A stretch of DNA of 64,000 nucleotides, from positions 1 to 64,000 of the forward strand of contig JBBQZP010000021.1 in the NCBI GenBank assembly GCA_038207585.1, in the 5' to 3' direction. The DNA comes from JBBQZP01 sp038207585. GTDB taxonomy: Bacteria > Pseudomonadota > Alphaproteobacteria > Rhodobacterales > Rhodobacteraceae. Shown piece by piece: positions 7,798 through 16,127 of the stretch (the first letter of the stretch is position 1; each line of letters begins with the position of its first letter). The notes beneath the pieces were generated by a model. It saw only the letters and a list, made by a program, of their open reading frames with translations, did no database searches and was not told the DNA's origin. The position numbers and the translations under genes were made by a program.

Positions 7798-9420
7798 TTA
7801 CTTGCGCACCAATCCCTCGAACAACAGTGCCACCGCTTCTGCACCCGGATCATTGTGCCCGGCCAGACTCGCTTCCGAAAGGTAGGCCGCCCGCCCCGCT
7901 TTCGCCCGGGTCATGCCAGCCGTCGCATCAGCCCCCTTGCGCGCCGCGCTGGCCGCAGCCGGAAGACCCTGCGCAAACACCTCCAGCGCCGGGGCCAGCG
8001 CATCAATCATCGTGCGGTCGCCGGGGTTGGCACCGCCCACTTGCCGCACCCGCGCAAGGCCTGCGTTCAGCGCGCCGATCAGCCCCTGCCCGCCCGCCGA
8101 CGCATCGCCCGCCGCCGTAAAGAAAATCGCCAGAAGCACACCCGATGATCCGCCCATCGTCTGGCTGAGTTCAATCCCGATGGCGCGGTAAAGCTGTGTC
8201 AGATCAGCCAGCGGCATCCGGTCAAGCGCGCCTTTCAACGCCCGTGCCGCCCCCGCCAGCGTGCTGCCGGTATCGCCATCGCCGGATTTCGCATCCAGCG
8301 CGTTCAGCGGTGCCTCGGCCCCGATCAAAATGTCACAGCACTGTTGCAACAGCGCATGATGCCCGGCATGGGTCGACGCCATGGGTGCCACCGGGGTTAA
8401 CCCGTCGGGCAAGGGATGCAGTGCCACCTCGCCAAACCCGACCATCCCGGGCCAGGCGGCCAATTCGACCGGGGCGGCAAGGGCAGCCTCCGTTTCCGCG
8501 TCCAGAGGCAGCACCGACACAGAAAAACCGCGCATATCAAGCGAGGTCATCATCGGCGCAGGCCCGATGATCCGCGTCATCTGTGCGCCGATGTCCGATC
8601 GCGCCAGTTCCTCGGTCAGCACCGCCATCTCCAGTGGCATGGTCCCACCCAGATTGTTCAAAAGCGCCACATGCGGCCCGCCCCCCAGATGCGGCGCAAG
8701 ACGCGCCACCACCCGCGCCATCGCATCACGCGCGCCACCAAAGGGCACCTGTTCGACGCCCGCCTCGCCGTGGATGCCAAGGCCAAGTTCTGCCATTCCG
8801 GGCGCGATCCGGTCTTCGCGGGGCGATCCGGGCACGGTGCAGGTATCAAGGCTCATGCCGATGCTTTTGACGCCCACGATCACCTTTTTCGCTGCCGATT
8901 CAATCGCTTTCAGGTCTGCACCCGCTTCTGCCAAAGCCCCCGCAACCTTGTGAACGAACAGCGTGCCCGCCACGCCGCGCGCCTGCGGCAGGTCGGGCAA
9001 GGCGATGTCGTCGTCAACAACGACCATGGCAACGCGCAGCCCGTAGGCCCGTGCGCGTTCTGCCGCGAGGCCAAAGTTCAGCCGGTCACCGGTGTAGTTC
9101 TTGACGATCAGCAAACAGCCCGCCTCGCCCGTCACTGCCAAAATCCCGGCAAGCACGGCATCGACCGAAGGGCTGGCAAACACATCGCCGCACACCGCCG
9201 CCGTCAGCATTCCGCGGCCCACAAAGCCTGCATGCGCAGGTTCGTGCCCGGAGCCACCGCCCGACACCAGCGCCACCCGGTCCCGGCCCCAATCGGCGCG
9301 GACCACGACCTTGATATGCGGATAACCGTCCAGCCGCGCCAACCGCCCGCCGCTTGCGCGCAGAGTGCCGTCGATGGCTTCGGTGACCAGCGATTCCTTG
9401 GCATTGATGAATTGCGCCAT
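7798..9420 (-). CDS. DhaK-DhaL fused dihydroxyacetone-type kinase
   Basis: A 540-residue ATP-dependent ketose kinase. The N-terminal DhaK domain has SGGGSGHEPAH and GLGIHGEAGV with the His that binds the substrate carbonyl covalently. The C-terminal DhaL domain has the Mg-ATP Asp cluster KSGDGDTGSTLA and the loop TMGGSSG. Family members phosphorylate dihydroxyacetone, glyceraldehyde, or C4 ketoses such as erythrulose; the sequence alone does not separate these. The ATG at 9420 follows AGGGGGAAACAC. It is the last gene of the transporter/epimerase operon, so it probably phosphorylates the ketose produced there. Confidence 0.9.
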   Translation of the reverse strand: MAQFINAKESLVTEAIDGTLRASGGRLARLDGYPHIKVVVRADWGRDRVALVSGGGSGHEPAHAGFVGRGMLTAAVCGDVFASPSVDAVLAGILAVTGEAGCLLIVKNYTGDRLNFGLAAERARAYGLRVAMVVVDDDIALPDLPQARGVAGTLFVHKVAGALAEAGADLKAIESAAKKVIVGVKSIGMSLDTCTVPGSPREDRIAPGMAELGLGIHGEAGVEQVPFGGARDAMARVVARLAPHLGGGPHVALLNNLGGTMPLEMAVLTEELARSDIGAQMTRIIGPAPMMTSLDMRGFSVSVLPLDAETEAALAAPVELAAWPGMVGFGEVALHPLPDGLTPVAPMASTHAGHHALLQQCCDILIGAEAPLNALDAKSGDGDTGSTLAGAARALKGALDRMPLADLTQLYRAIGIELSQTMGGSSGVLLAIFFTAAGDASAGGQGLIGALNAGLARVRQVGGANPGDRTMIDALAPALEVFAQGLPAAASAARKGADATAGMTRAKAGRAAYLSEASLAGHNDPGAEAVALLFEGLVRK

Positions 9421-9430
9421 GTGTTTCCCC

Positions 9431-10426
9431 CTACGAAAGCCGTGCGCCAGTGGCGTCAAACCACAGCGGATTGCGCGGTCTTATGGCCAGTGACGCGCCC
9501 GGAACAAGATCAGTGTGTGCGTCGGTTAAAGTAACGATATCATGCCCTTGGAACAACAAGTGAAGCCGGGTCTGATCGCCCAGATGCTCCACCCGCCGCA
9601 CCACAGATGCCTGCCCCGCGCCCAGTTCAATATGCTCAGGGCGCAGGCCCATTGTGGCGGCAGACTTTGGCGCTTCGCCAAAAGCACCGGCCGGCAGCAG
9701 GTTGATACGGGGCACGCCAAGGCGGGCGGCCACCGTGGCGCTGACCGGGTTTTCATAGACCTCGCGCGGGGTGCCAAATTGCACCAAACGCCCGTGATCC
9801 AGAACGCCGACATGGGTGGCCATCGTCATTGCCTCGATCTGGTCATGCGTCACATACAGGAGCGTCGCCCCCAGATCGGCCTGAATCCGCTTCAGTTCCA
9901 CCCGCATATCGGACCGCAGCTTGGCATCGAGCGACGACAGCGGCTCGTCCATCAGATAGATCGCGGGGCTGCGCACTAGCGCGCGCCCGATCGACACGCG
10001 CTGCATCTCGCCGCCCGACAGGTTCGTGGCCTTGTTGTCCAGTTTATGTGAGATGTGAAGAACCTCGGCCACCTCGTTGACTTTACGGGTAATTTCCGTA
10101 GCATCAACGCGCAGGATCGGGGATTTCAGCGGGAAGGCCAGATTGTCGCGCACGGTCAGATGCGGATAAAGCGAGTACTGCTGGAACACCATCGCCACAT
10201 CGCGTTCCGCAGGCGTTTCGCGGCCCACATCGCGCCCGTCGATGGTGATCGTGCCGGTATCGGCACGCTCCAACCCCGCGATCAGGCGCAGGGTTGTGGT
10301 CTTGCCAGCACCCGTGGGGCCAAGCAGCACGACAAACGCGCCATCCGGCACCGTAAAGCCAACGCAATCAAGGGCTTTTGTAGCACCGTAGGTTTTGGTG
10401 ATACCGCTTAATGTGACCTCAGCCAT
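9431..10426 (-). CDS. sugar/polyol ABC transporter ATPase (MalK type), second copy
   Basis: A 331-residue MalK-like ATPase. It has Walker A GPTGAGKTTT, signature LSGGEMQRV, Walker B IYLMDEPLSSLD and switch His THD, followed by a C-terminal OB-fold regulatory region. ATG at 10426 is chosen; a GTG at 10435 is possible. It overlaps the preceding ATPase gene. Two different MalK-type ATPases in one operon, with a small membrane protein, recall the glycerol importer glpSTPQUV of Rhizobium, where the two ATPases form a heterodimer. Confidence 0.92.
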   Translation of the reverse strand: MAEVTLSGITKTYGATKALDCVGFTVPDGAFVVLLGPTGAGKTTTLRLIAGLERADTGTITIDGRDVGRETPAERDVAMVFQQYSLYPHLTVRDNLAFPLKSPILRVDATEITRKVNEVAEVLHISHKLDNKATNLSGGEMQRVSIGRALVRSPAIYLMDEPLSSLDAKLRSDMRVELKRIQADLGATLLYVTHDQIEAMTMATHVGVLDHGRLVQFGTPREVYENPVSATVAARLGVPRINLLPAGAFGEAPKSAATMGLRPEHIELGAGQASVVRRVEHLGDQTRLHLLFQGHDIVTLTDAHTDLVPGASLAIRPRNPLWFDATGARLS

Positions 10427-11519
10427 GCGCTGCACCCCCGTCGTGAAGGGCGGATTTCAGCGCCTGCCCGGATTTTTCATCAAACAGCGTCACCGTCTGC
10501 CGCAGGAATTCCAGCCCCACCGCCTCACCCGTTTTGGGGATCACTTCGGATGATCCGATGCGCGCTTTCAGAATTCCGTTCGGGGTATCAAGCGTGACAA
10601 TCTGGGTCGTGCCCAGATATTCCGCAGCCAGTACACGGCCCCGGAACGGTCCTGCATCGGTAAACCGCACATGTTCGGGGCGCACCCCAAGCACCAGTTT
10701 GCCCTGCGCCGCCTGATGCTGGACAGGCACGCCAAAGCTTGCCGCGCCCAATTGCACAGTGGTCTGACCCGCATGAACCGCACCCTCATAGCGCAGAAAA
10801 TTCATCGGCGGCGAGCCTACGAATTCGGCCACAAAGAGTGTGGCGGGTTTGTCATAGACCTCTTGCGGGGTGCCGAATTGCTCGACCACGCCGTGGTTCA
10901 TGATGACGATCTTGTCACCCATCTGCATCGCTTCAAGCTGGTCATGCGTGACGTAAACCGTGGTCGCTTTCATACGGTCATGCAGCGCGCGCAATTCCTC
11001 GGCCATATGCTCGCGGAATTCGGCATCCAGCGCACCCAGGGGTTCGTCCATCATAAAGGCCTTGGGGTCGCGCACGATTGCCCGGCCCAAGGCTACGCGC
11101 TGACGATCACCGCCGGAAAGGCCTGACACTGGCCGGTCAAGGATGTCTTCGATGCCCAGAATGCCCGCCACCTCGGCCACCTTCGCCTGGACCCGCGCTT
11201 TGGGCATGCCTTGCGAAACAAGGGGATAACTGATGTTGCGGCGCACGTTCATATGCGGATAAAGCGCAAACATCTGGAACACGAAGGCGATATCGCGCTT
11301 GCTTGCCGGGCGCTGGCTGACCTCTTCGCCGTCCAGCCAGATCTCGCCGCTGGTGGGCAGTTCCAACCCCGCGATCATGCGCAGCGTCGTGGTCTTGCCG
11401 CAGCCCGAGGGTCCCAACAGCATGAAGAACTCGCCGTCCTTCACAGTGAAGCTTGATCCCTGCACCGCCGTGAACGCACCGAATTCCTTGCGCAGGTTCT
11501 TGATGACTATTTCGGCCAT
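10419..11519 (-). CDS. sugar/polyol ABC transporter ATPase (MalK type), first copy
   Basis: A 366-residue ATPase with Walker A GPSGCGKTTT, signature LSGGDRQRV, Walker B AFMMDEPLGALD and THDQLEAM. The C-terminal region carries MalK-type TOBE motifs (LGVRPEHVRF). The start MAEIVIKNL at 11519 lies two bases after the stop of the small membrane protein gene, and its end overlaps the second ATPase gene, so the two would be made together. The paralogous pair differs in length and in the regulatory domain, as expected for a heterodimeric ATPase. Confidence 0.93.
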   Translation of the reverse strand: MAEIVIKNLRKEFGAFTAVQGSSFTVKDGEFFMLLGPSGCGKTTTLRMIAGLELPTSGEIWLDGEEVSQRPASKRDIAFVFQMFALYPHMNVRRNISYPLVSQGMPKARVQAKVAEVAGILGIEDILDRPVSGLSGGDRQRVALGRAIVRDPKAFMMDEPLGALDAEFREHMAEELRALHDRMKATTVYVTHDQLEAMQMGDKIVIMNHGVVEQFGTPQEVYDKPATLFVAEFVGSPPMNFLRYEGAVHAGQTTVQLGAASFGVPVQHQAAQGKLVLGVRPEHVRFTDAGPFRGRVLAAEYLGTTQIVTLDTPNGILKARIGSSEVIPKTGEAVGLEFLRQTVTLFDEKSGQALKSALHDGGAAHG

Positions 11520-11521
11520 GA

Positions 11522-11710
11522 CTATTCCGGAAAGTGGCTGACAATGATGAACATCACCGTGCCGACCAGTGTGACAATAAAGCTGTAGGTATACAGCCAC
11601 AACGCGAAGGATTGCATCAGCATCACGACGCCAACGGCAATCAGGATGGTCGCCAGCATCTCCCACGCGCTGCGGCGAAAGGTGATCAGGCCGTTGAAAA
11701 AGGCGCTCAT
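11522..11710 (-). CDS. small inner-membrane protein of the ABC importer (DUF2160-like)
   Basis: A 62-residue protein with two predicted transmembrane helices (MLATILIAVGVVMLMQSF and YSFIVTLVGTVMFIIV) ending SHFPE. It sits between the permease and ATPase genes of the importer. Equivalent small membrane proteins (GlpU/DUF2160) accompany two-ATPase glycerol importers of rhizobia and related bacteria; their role is not established. This position and size support the same transporter class here. Confidence 0.82.
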   Translation of the reverse strand: MSAFFNGLITFRRSAWEMLATILIAVGVVMLMQSFALWLYTYSFIVTLVGTVMFIIVSHFPE

Positions 11711-11729
11711 GGTGTAACCTTCCGATCTG

Positions 11730-12668
11730 TCATTTGCGCACCGCGCCAAAGGTGATGCCACGCAGCAGGTGTTTGCGCAGAAGGATGGTAAAGATCATGA
11801 TCGGCACCAGGAAAATCGTGGCCCCGGCGGCTGTGGCGGGCCAGTCAAGACCGCCTACGCCGATGATCGTGGGAATGAACGGCGGTGCTGTCTGTGCTGT
11901 GCCCGAGGTGAGCAGAACCGCAAAGGCGTATTCGTTCCACGCGAAAATCAGGCAGAAGATCGCGGTCGAGGCGATGCCGGTGGCGGCCTGCGGCAAAACC
12001 ACCTTCACAAAAGCCTGAAACCGCGAGTAACCGTCGATCAGGGCCGCCTCTTCATACTCGCGCGGGATCTCGTCGATGAAGCCTTTCAAGAGCCAGACGG
12101 CGAGCGAGATGTTCACCGCCGTATAGAGCAGGATCATCCCCAGATGCGTATCAGACAGCCCAAGTTGCCGGTACATAAGGAAAATCGGAATGGCGACGGC
12201 GATGGGGGGCATCATCCGGGTGGACAGGATGAAGAACAAAAGATCGTCCTTTAGCGGCACCTTGAACCGGCTGAACGCATAGGCCGACAGCGTGCCCAGC
12301 ACGATGGACAGGAAGGTTGATCCGAACCCGATGATCACCGAATTGATGAAGCGTTCGCCAAATTTCGACGGGCCGACGATGACGAGGCCGCTGGCCCGCG
12401 CCACTTCCTCGGCATAGCTGGTCGGTGGCGGCAGTTCCGCAAGTTGCTCTGGCGTCACACGGCTACGCGTGGTGAACAGGTTGACGTAGCCTTCCAGAGA
12501 CGGCGTAAACACCACTTTCGGCGGATAGCTGATGGAATCCGGCCCCGACTTGAATCCTGTCATCATGATCCATATCAGCGGCAGAATGGTGATCAGCGCG
12601 TAAAGGATGACCAGCGTTCCGGCGATCCACTTTTGGCCCTTGGAGGGTTCGGTAATGGAATAACTCAT
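11730..12668 (-). CDS. sugar/polyol ABC transporter permease (MalG type)
   Basis: A 312-residue inner-membrane permease with about six transmembrane helices and the EAA loop EEAALIDGYSRFQAFVKVVLP that contacts the ATPases. The large periplasmic loop after helix 1 is typical of MalG/UgpE-like subunits. The ATG at 12668 overlaps the stop of the partner permease gene (ATGA). It pairs with that permease to form the channel. Confidence 0.93.
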   Translation of the reverse strand: MSYSITEPSKGQKWIAGTLVILYALITILPLIWIMMTGFKSGPDSISYPPKVVFTPSLEGYVNLFTTRSRVTPEQLAELPPPTSYAEEVARASGLVIVGPSKFGERFINSVIIGFGSTFLSIVLGTLSAYAFSRFKVPLKDDLLFFILSTRMMPPIAVAIPIFLMYRQLGLSDTHLGMILLYTAVNISLAVWLLKGFIDEIPREYEEAALIDGYSRFQAFVKVVLPQAATGIASTAIFCLIFAWNEYAFAVLLTSGTAQTAPPFIPTIIGVGGLDWPATAAGATIFLVPIMIFTILLRKHLLRGITFGAVRK

Positions 12669-13612
12669 CTGTCTTTCACCTTGTTCAGCGCTTTGACGTA
12701 AATGCTGGCCAGGCCAAACACGGTGACAAACAAGATGATCGCAAAGGCAGACGAATAGCCGGTGCGCCATTTCTCGAACGCCTCACGCTTGAGGTTGATC
12801 GAGGCAAGCTGGGTGGTATCGCCCGGCCCCCCGCCGGTAAGCTGCACGACCAGATCGAACATCTTGAAGTTTTCAATCCCGCGAAACAGCACCGCAAGCA
12901 TCAGGAACGGCAGCACCATCGGCACGGTGATCGTCCAGAACTGCCGCCATTTGGTGGCACGATCAACCTCGGCCGCCTCGTAGATATAGTCGGGGATCGA
13001 CCGCAGACCGGCCAGACAGATCAGCATCACAAAGGGCGTCCACATCCAGGTGTCGACAATCACAATCGCCCAAGGCGACAGATTGACCGACCCCAGCATC
13101 TGGAACGATGATGGATCGACGCCGGTGAAAAAGCTGACGACATAGTTGAAAAGCCCGATTTGCGGCTGATAGAGGAACGTCCAGAAATTGCCGACAACGG
13201 CGGGCGACAGCATCATCGGCAACACGATGATTGTGGTCCACAGATCATTGCCCTTGAATTTGCGGTTGATCAGCCAGGCCAGCGTGAAGCCGATCAGCAC
13301 CTGCAACACAATCGTCCAGACCAGAAAATGCGCCGTTGACTGCATGGATGCCCAGACCCGCTCATCCGTCAGGATGCGCTGGTAATTCTGCAGCCCAACC
13401 CATTCGACGGGGCGGTTCGGGCTGTTGGCCTTGAAGTTGGTAAAGCTGAGGCGAACGGTCCAGATCAGCGGGAAAATGTTCACCGCCAGCAGCAGGAAAA
13501 TCGTGGGCGCGATGAAGACCCAGGCAATCGCCCGGTCTGAAAGGCCGCGCACCTTTCGCGCCACGCGGGCCGGTGTGGCACGGGCGATCTGATCTAACGT
13601 GTTGTCGGGCAT
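12665..13612 (-). CDS. sugar/polyol ABC transporter permease (MalF type)
   Basis: A 315-residue permease starting MPDNTLDQIAR at 13612. It has about six membrane helices and the EAA loop EAAEVDRATKWRQFWTITVP. It resembles UgpA/MalF-type subunits. It is separated from the binding-protein gene by a 9-10 bp hairpin and overlaps the next permease by four bases, so it is made in balance with the partner permease but probably at a lower level than the binding protein. Confidence 0.93.
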   Translation of the reverse strand: MPDNTLDQIARATPARVARKVRGLSDRAIAWVFIAPTIFLLLAVNIFPLIWTVRLSFTNFKANSPNRPVEWVGLQNYQRILTDERVWASMQSTAHFLVWTIVLQVLIGFTLAWLINRKFKGNDLWTTIIVLPMMLSPAVVGNFWTFLYQPQIGLFNYVVSFFTGVDPSSFQMLGSVNLSPWAIVIVDTWMWTPFVMLICLAGLRSIPDYIYEAAEVDRATKWRQFWTITVPMVLPFLMLAVLFRGIENFKMFDLVVQLTGGGPGDTTQLASINLKREAFEKWRTGYSSAFAIILFVTVFGLASIYVKALNKVKDR

Positions 13613-13652
13613 GGGATTTCCTGACCGCAAAGGGCGGTGACAAGGGGAAGGA

Positions 13653-13680
13653 TGCGTCCGGGAGGGTTCCCCCGGACGCA
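13653..13680 (-). terminator. intra-operon stem-loop after the binding-protein gene
   Basis: TGCGTCCGGG (13653-13662) and CCCGGACGCA (13671-13680) form a perfect 10-bp stem with an 8-nt loop, six bases past the stop of the solute-binding protein gene. No T-run follows on the minus strand. Such stems at this position usually attenuate read-through or protect the 3' end, giving more binding protein than permease. Confidence 0.7.
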
Positions 13681-13685
13681 AGGGA

Positions 13686-14999
13686 TCAGAGCTTGCCTTC
13701 GTCCTGGAATACGGTCGTCCAGTCGGCCACCAGCCCGTCAAGCGCCTCTTGCGCGGTGCCTTTGCCGGCCACGACGTAATCGTGCATCCGGGCCTGCATC
13801 GCCAGCAGCAACTCGGCGTAGGCCGGCTCTTGCCAGAAGTCCTGCACGTTCTGCATGGCAACAAGGAAGTCCGCAGCAAACGGCGTGCTGTCCTTGAAGG
13901 CCGGATCGTTCACAACCGAATTGGCTGCCGAGAACCCGCCCAGTTTCGACCATTTCGCCTGAACGTCGGGTTGCGCGAACCACTTGATATAATCAAGTGC
14001 TGCATCCTGCTTTTCGGAATAGGACACCACCGAAATGCCCTGTCCGCCCAAGGTGGACCCAGCCGATACCTGTGGCGGGTTCACGAAGAAGTCGATCTTG
14101 CCTTGCAGGGCCGGATCGGCGGCCAGGCCGGGGAAGAAAGCGAACCAGTTCATCGCCATCGCCACCTGCCCGGATTTGAACGCGTCAAGCGACTCGCCCA
14201 TGTAGGCGTTGGTGTAGCCCGGCGGTGTCGCGGTGTCGTAAAGCTTCTTGTAGAACTCCAGCGCCGCCACGGCATCGGGCGAGTTGATCGCACCTTCCAT
14301 GTCGTATTTGCCGGGGGTGTTCTCGTATTTCACGCCCCAGGCGTAAAGCGCGCCGGTGACACCCATTGTGATGCCCTCAGAGCCGCGCTCGGTAAAGATC
14401 GAGGCACCATAGACGGTTTTGCCGTCAATCTCGCGGCCCTGAAAGAATTCCGCGATATCCAGAAGTTCCAGTTGGGTTGTCGGCTCGGCCAGATCGCGGC
14501 CGTACTTTTCCTTGAACGCGGCCTGAATGTCAGGCATCGCGAACCAGTCCTTGCGGTAGAACCAGCCGTTCGCATCGGCCATCGCGGGCAGTGCATAATA
14601 GTTTGGCGTGCCCTTGGGCCAGGTCGAATAGGCGTAGACGGTGGCGGGCATGAAATCATCCATGCTGATGCCATTCGCATCAAAGAAATCGTTCAGCTTG
14701 ACGTAATGCCCGTTTTCCGCGCCACCGCCGATCCACTGGCTGTCGCCGATCAGCAGGTCGCACAGCTTGCCGCCCGAGTTCAGTTCGTTCAGCATGCGGT
14801 CGGCAAAGTTGGGCCATGGCACGAACTCGAAGTTCATCTTGTTGCCAGATTGCGCCTCATAGTCCTTCGACAATTCAACCAGCGCGTTTGCCGGGTCCCA
14901 CGCGGCCCAGCACAGTGTCAGATCTTCGGCCTGGGCCGACTGGCCCATAGCCACAGTCAGCGACAGCACAGCGGCTGTCGTCATCAATGTCTTCTTCAT
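13686..14999 (-). CDS. extracellular solute-binding protein of polyol/sugar ABC importer
   Basis: A 437-residue family 1 periplasmic binding protein. A Sec signal peptide is clear (MKKTLMTTAAVLSLTVAMG...AQA-ED). The mature part begins LTLCWAAWDPANALVEL and is similar in layout to GlpV-like glycerol or sugar-alcohol binders. The ATG at 14999 has GGGAGGA upstream. A palindromic operator-like site lies at 15065-15082 between this gene and the LacI-type regulator gene, so the transporter genes probably have their own regulated promoter as well as read-through from upstream. The ligand is unknown. Confidence 0.92.
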   Translation of the reverse strand: MKKTLMTTAAVLSLTVAMGQSAQAEDLTLCWAAWDPANALVELSKDYEAQSGNKMNFEFVPWPNFADRMLNELNSGGKLCDLLIGDSQWIGGGAENGHYVKLNDFFDANGISMDDFMPATVYAYSTWPKGTPNYYALPAMADANGWFYRKDWFAMPDIQAAFKEKYGRDLAEPTTQLELLDIAEFFQGREIDGKTVYGASIFTERGSEGITMGVTGALYAWGVKYENTPGKYDMEGAINSPDAVAALEFYKKLYDTATPPGYTNAYMGESLDAFKSGQVAMAMNWFAFFPGLAADPALQGKIDFFVNPPQVSAGSTLGGQGISVVSYSEKQDAALDYIKWFAQPDVQAKWSKLGGFSAANSVVNDPAFKDSTPFAADFLVAMQNVQDFWQEPAYAELLLAMQARMHDYVVAGKGTAQEALDGLVADWTTVFQDEGKL

Positions 15000-15064
15000 T
15001 GCAGTCCTCCCTTGGTGAAACGCATCATGGCGAATCCCGCCCGGCGTCCCTGATGAAAGCGTAA

Positions 15065-15082
15065 ATGAGGGACGTACCTCAT
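15065..15082. promoter_or_regulatory. putative LacI-family operator upstream of the binding-protein gene
   Basis: ATGAGGGACGTACCTCAT is an 18-bp palindrome matching at 8 of 9 paired positions with the central CG that LacI-family regulators prefer. It lies 66 bases upstream of the binding-protein start and just after the regulator gene. One half, ATGAGGTACGT on the minus strand, recurs as ATGAGGTGCGT upstream of the first operon gene at 19252-19269. Confidence 0.65.
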
Positions 15083-15101
15083 GTCTAGCCCCCAAAGCGG
15101 A

Positions 15102-16121
15102 TCAGGGAAGATTTTCGCGCAGGAAAATGTCGATACGGATGCGTTCCTGGCTGGCGATGATCTCGCGCCGTTCGGCATAAGCGCGCAAAACACGCGCGGC
15201 GGACCGGATCATGTGGCCCGTGTCTTGCGTGATCACGGCATCAAAAATGCGGTCCTCCAGCGCCGCGCGCGAGGTCGGCGTCAATTCATGCGCCACAACC
15301 ACAATGCGCGGCGCGTCCATCCCTTGCAGCACCCGAACCAGTCCGCGATTGCCCGCCCCGATCGAGTAAATCGCCGATATGTCACCCCGCGCCAGCGCCT
15401 CGGGCAAAACGGCGGCGATATGGGCGGCATCGTCACGCCCTTCCAGCGTGGGCAACACGTCAAGATGCGGAAAATCGGCCTGCATCACCCGGTCGAACCC
15501 CAGACGCCGCTCGGCATGGTCACGGTTCAGCATCGACCCCGCGATGACCAGCACTTTTCCCGGCCGCGCGCCCAAAAACCGCCCCACCAGCACTCCCGCG
15601 GTAGAGCCTGCGGCAAGGTTATTGATGCCGACGAAATGGTTACGGTCCGACGCCTGAATATCGGACACCAAAGTGACCACCTGCGCGCCCGCCGCCCGCA
15701 AACGGCGCACCGCATCGCGGGTCTGCGGGGTTTCGGGGGCCATCACGGCCACCCCGTCGACCCCTTCATCGGCCAGCCGATGCAGCGCCGCTACCATCGC
15801 CTGCGGATCATGGGGCGAAACATCGACGCGGCGGATCGTCATGCGGTCAGTCCGGGCGTGGCTTTGCACCGCCGCAATCTCATCGCGCAGGGCGGCGATG
15901 AAGGCGGTGTCGCGGTCAGGCAGCACGAACACAAAGTTGAAATCGCGTTGCCGCGCAAGGTTGGCCGCCGCCACATCGCGCACATAGCCCAGCGTATCAA
16001 TGGCCGCATTGACCCGGCTGATCGTGCCTTCACGCACGCCGGGGCGCGCGTTCAGCACCCGGTCCACTGTGGCAAGACTGACGCCCGCTACCTTGGCAAT
16101 GTCATGGACCGTCGGACGCAT
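15102..16121 (-). CDS. LacI-family transcriptional regulator
   Basis: A 339-residue regulator. The N-terminal helix-turn-helix TVHDIAKVAGVSLATVDRVLN and the hinge region are typical, followed by a periplasmic-binding-protein-like ligand domain. TVDRVLN instead of TVSRVLN places it in the subgroup of LacI proteins with a binding core like RbsB, often linked to polyol or inositol use. The gene is six bases after the dehydrogenase gene, inside the catabolic operon. It is likely the local repressor acting on the two operator-like sites at 15065 and 19252. Confidence 0.93.
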   Translation of the reverse strand: MRPTVHDIAKVAGVSLATVDRVLNARPGVREGTISRVNAAIDTLGYVRDVAAANLARQRDFNFVFVLPDRDTAFIAALRDEIAAVQSHARTDRMTIRRVDVSPHDPQAMVAALHRLADEGVDGVAVMAPETPQTRDAVRRLRAAGAQVVTLVSDIQASDRNHFVGINNLAAGSTAGVLVGRFLGARPGKVLVIAGSMLNRDHAERRLGFDRVMQADFPHLDVLPTLEGRDDAAHIAAVLPEALARGDISAIYSIGAGNRGLVRVLQGMDAPRIVVVAHELTPTSRAALEDRIFDAVITQDTGHMIRSAARVLRAYAERREIIASQERIRIDIFLRENLP

Positions 16122-16127
16122 GGTGCG

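Noticed and set aside
7798..15000. Glycerol importer and kinase (glp system)
   Set aside because: The importer type fits, but there is no glpD or glpK, and the operon has epimerases and a Gfo/Idh dehydrogenase that glycerol use does not need; the glycerol assignment is left open.
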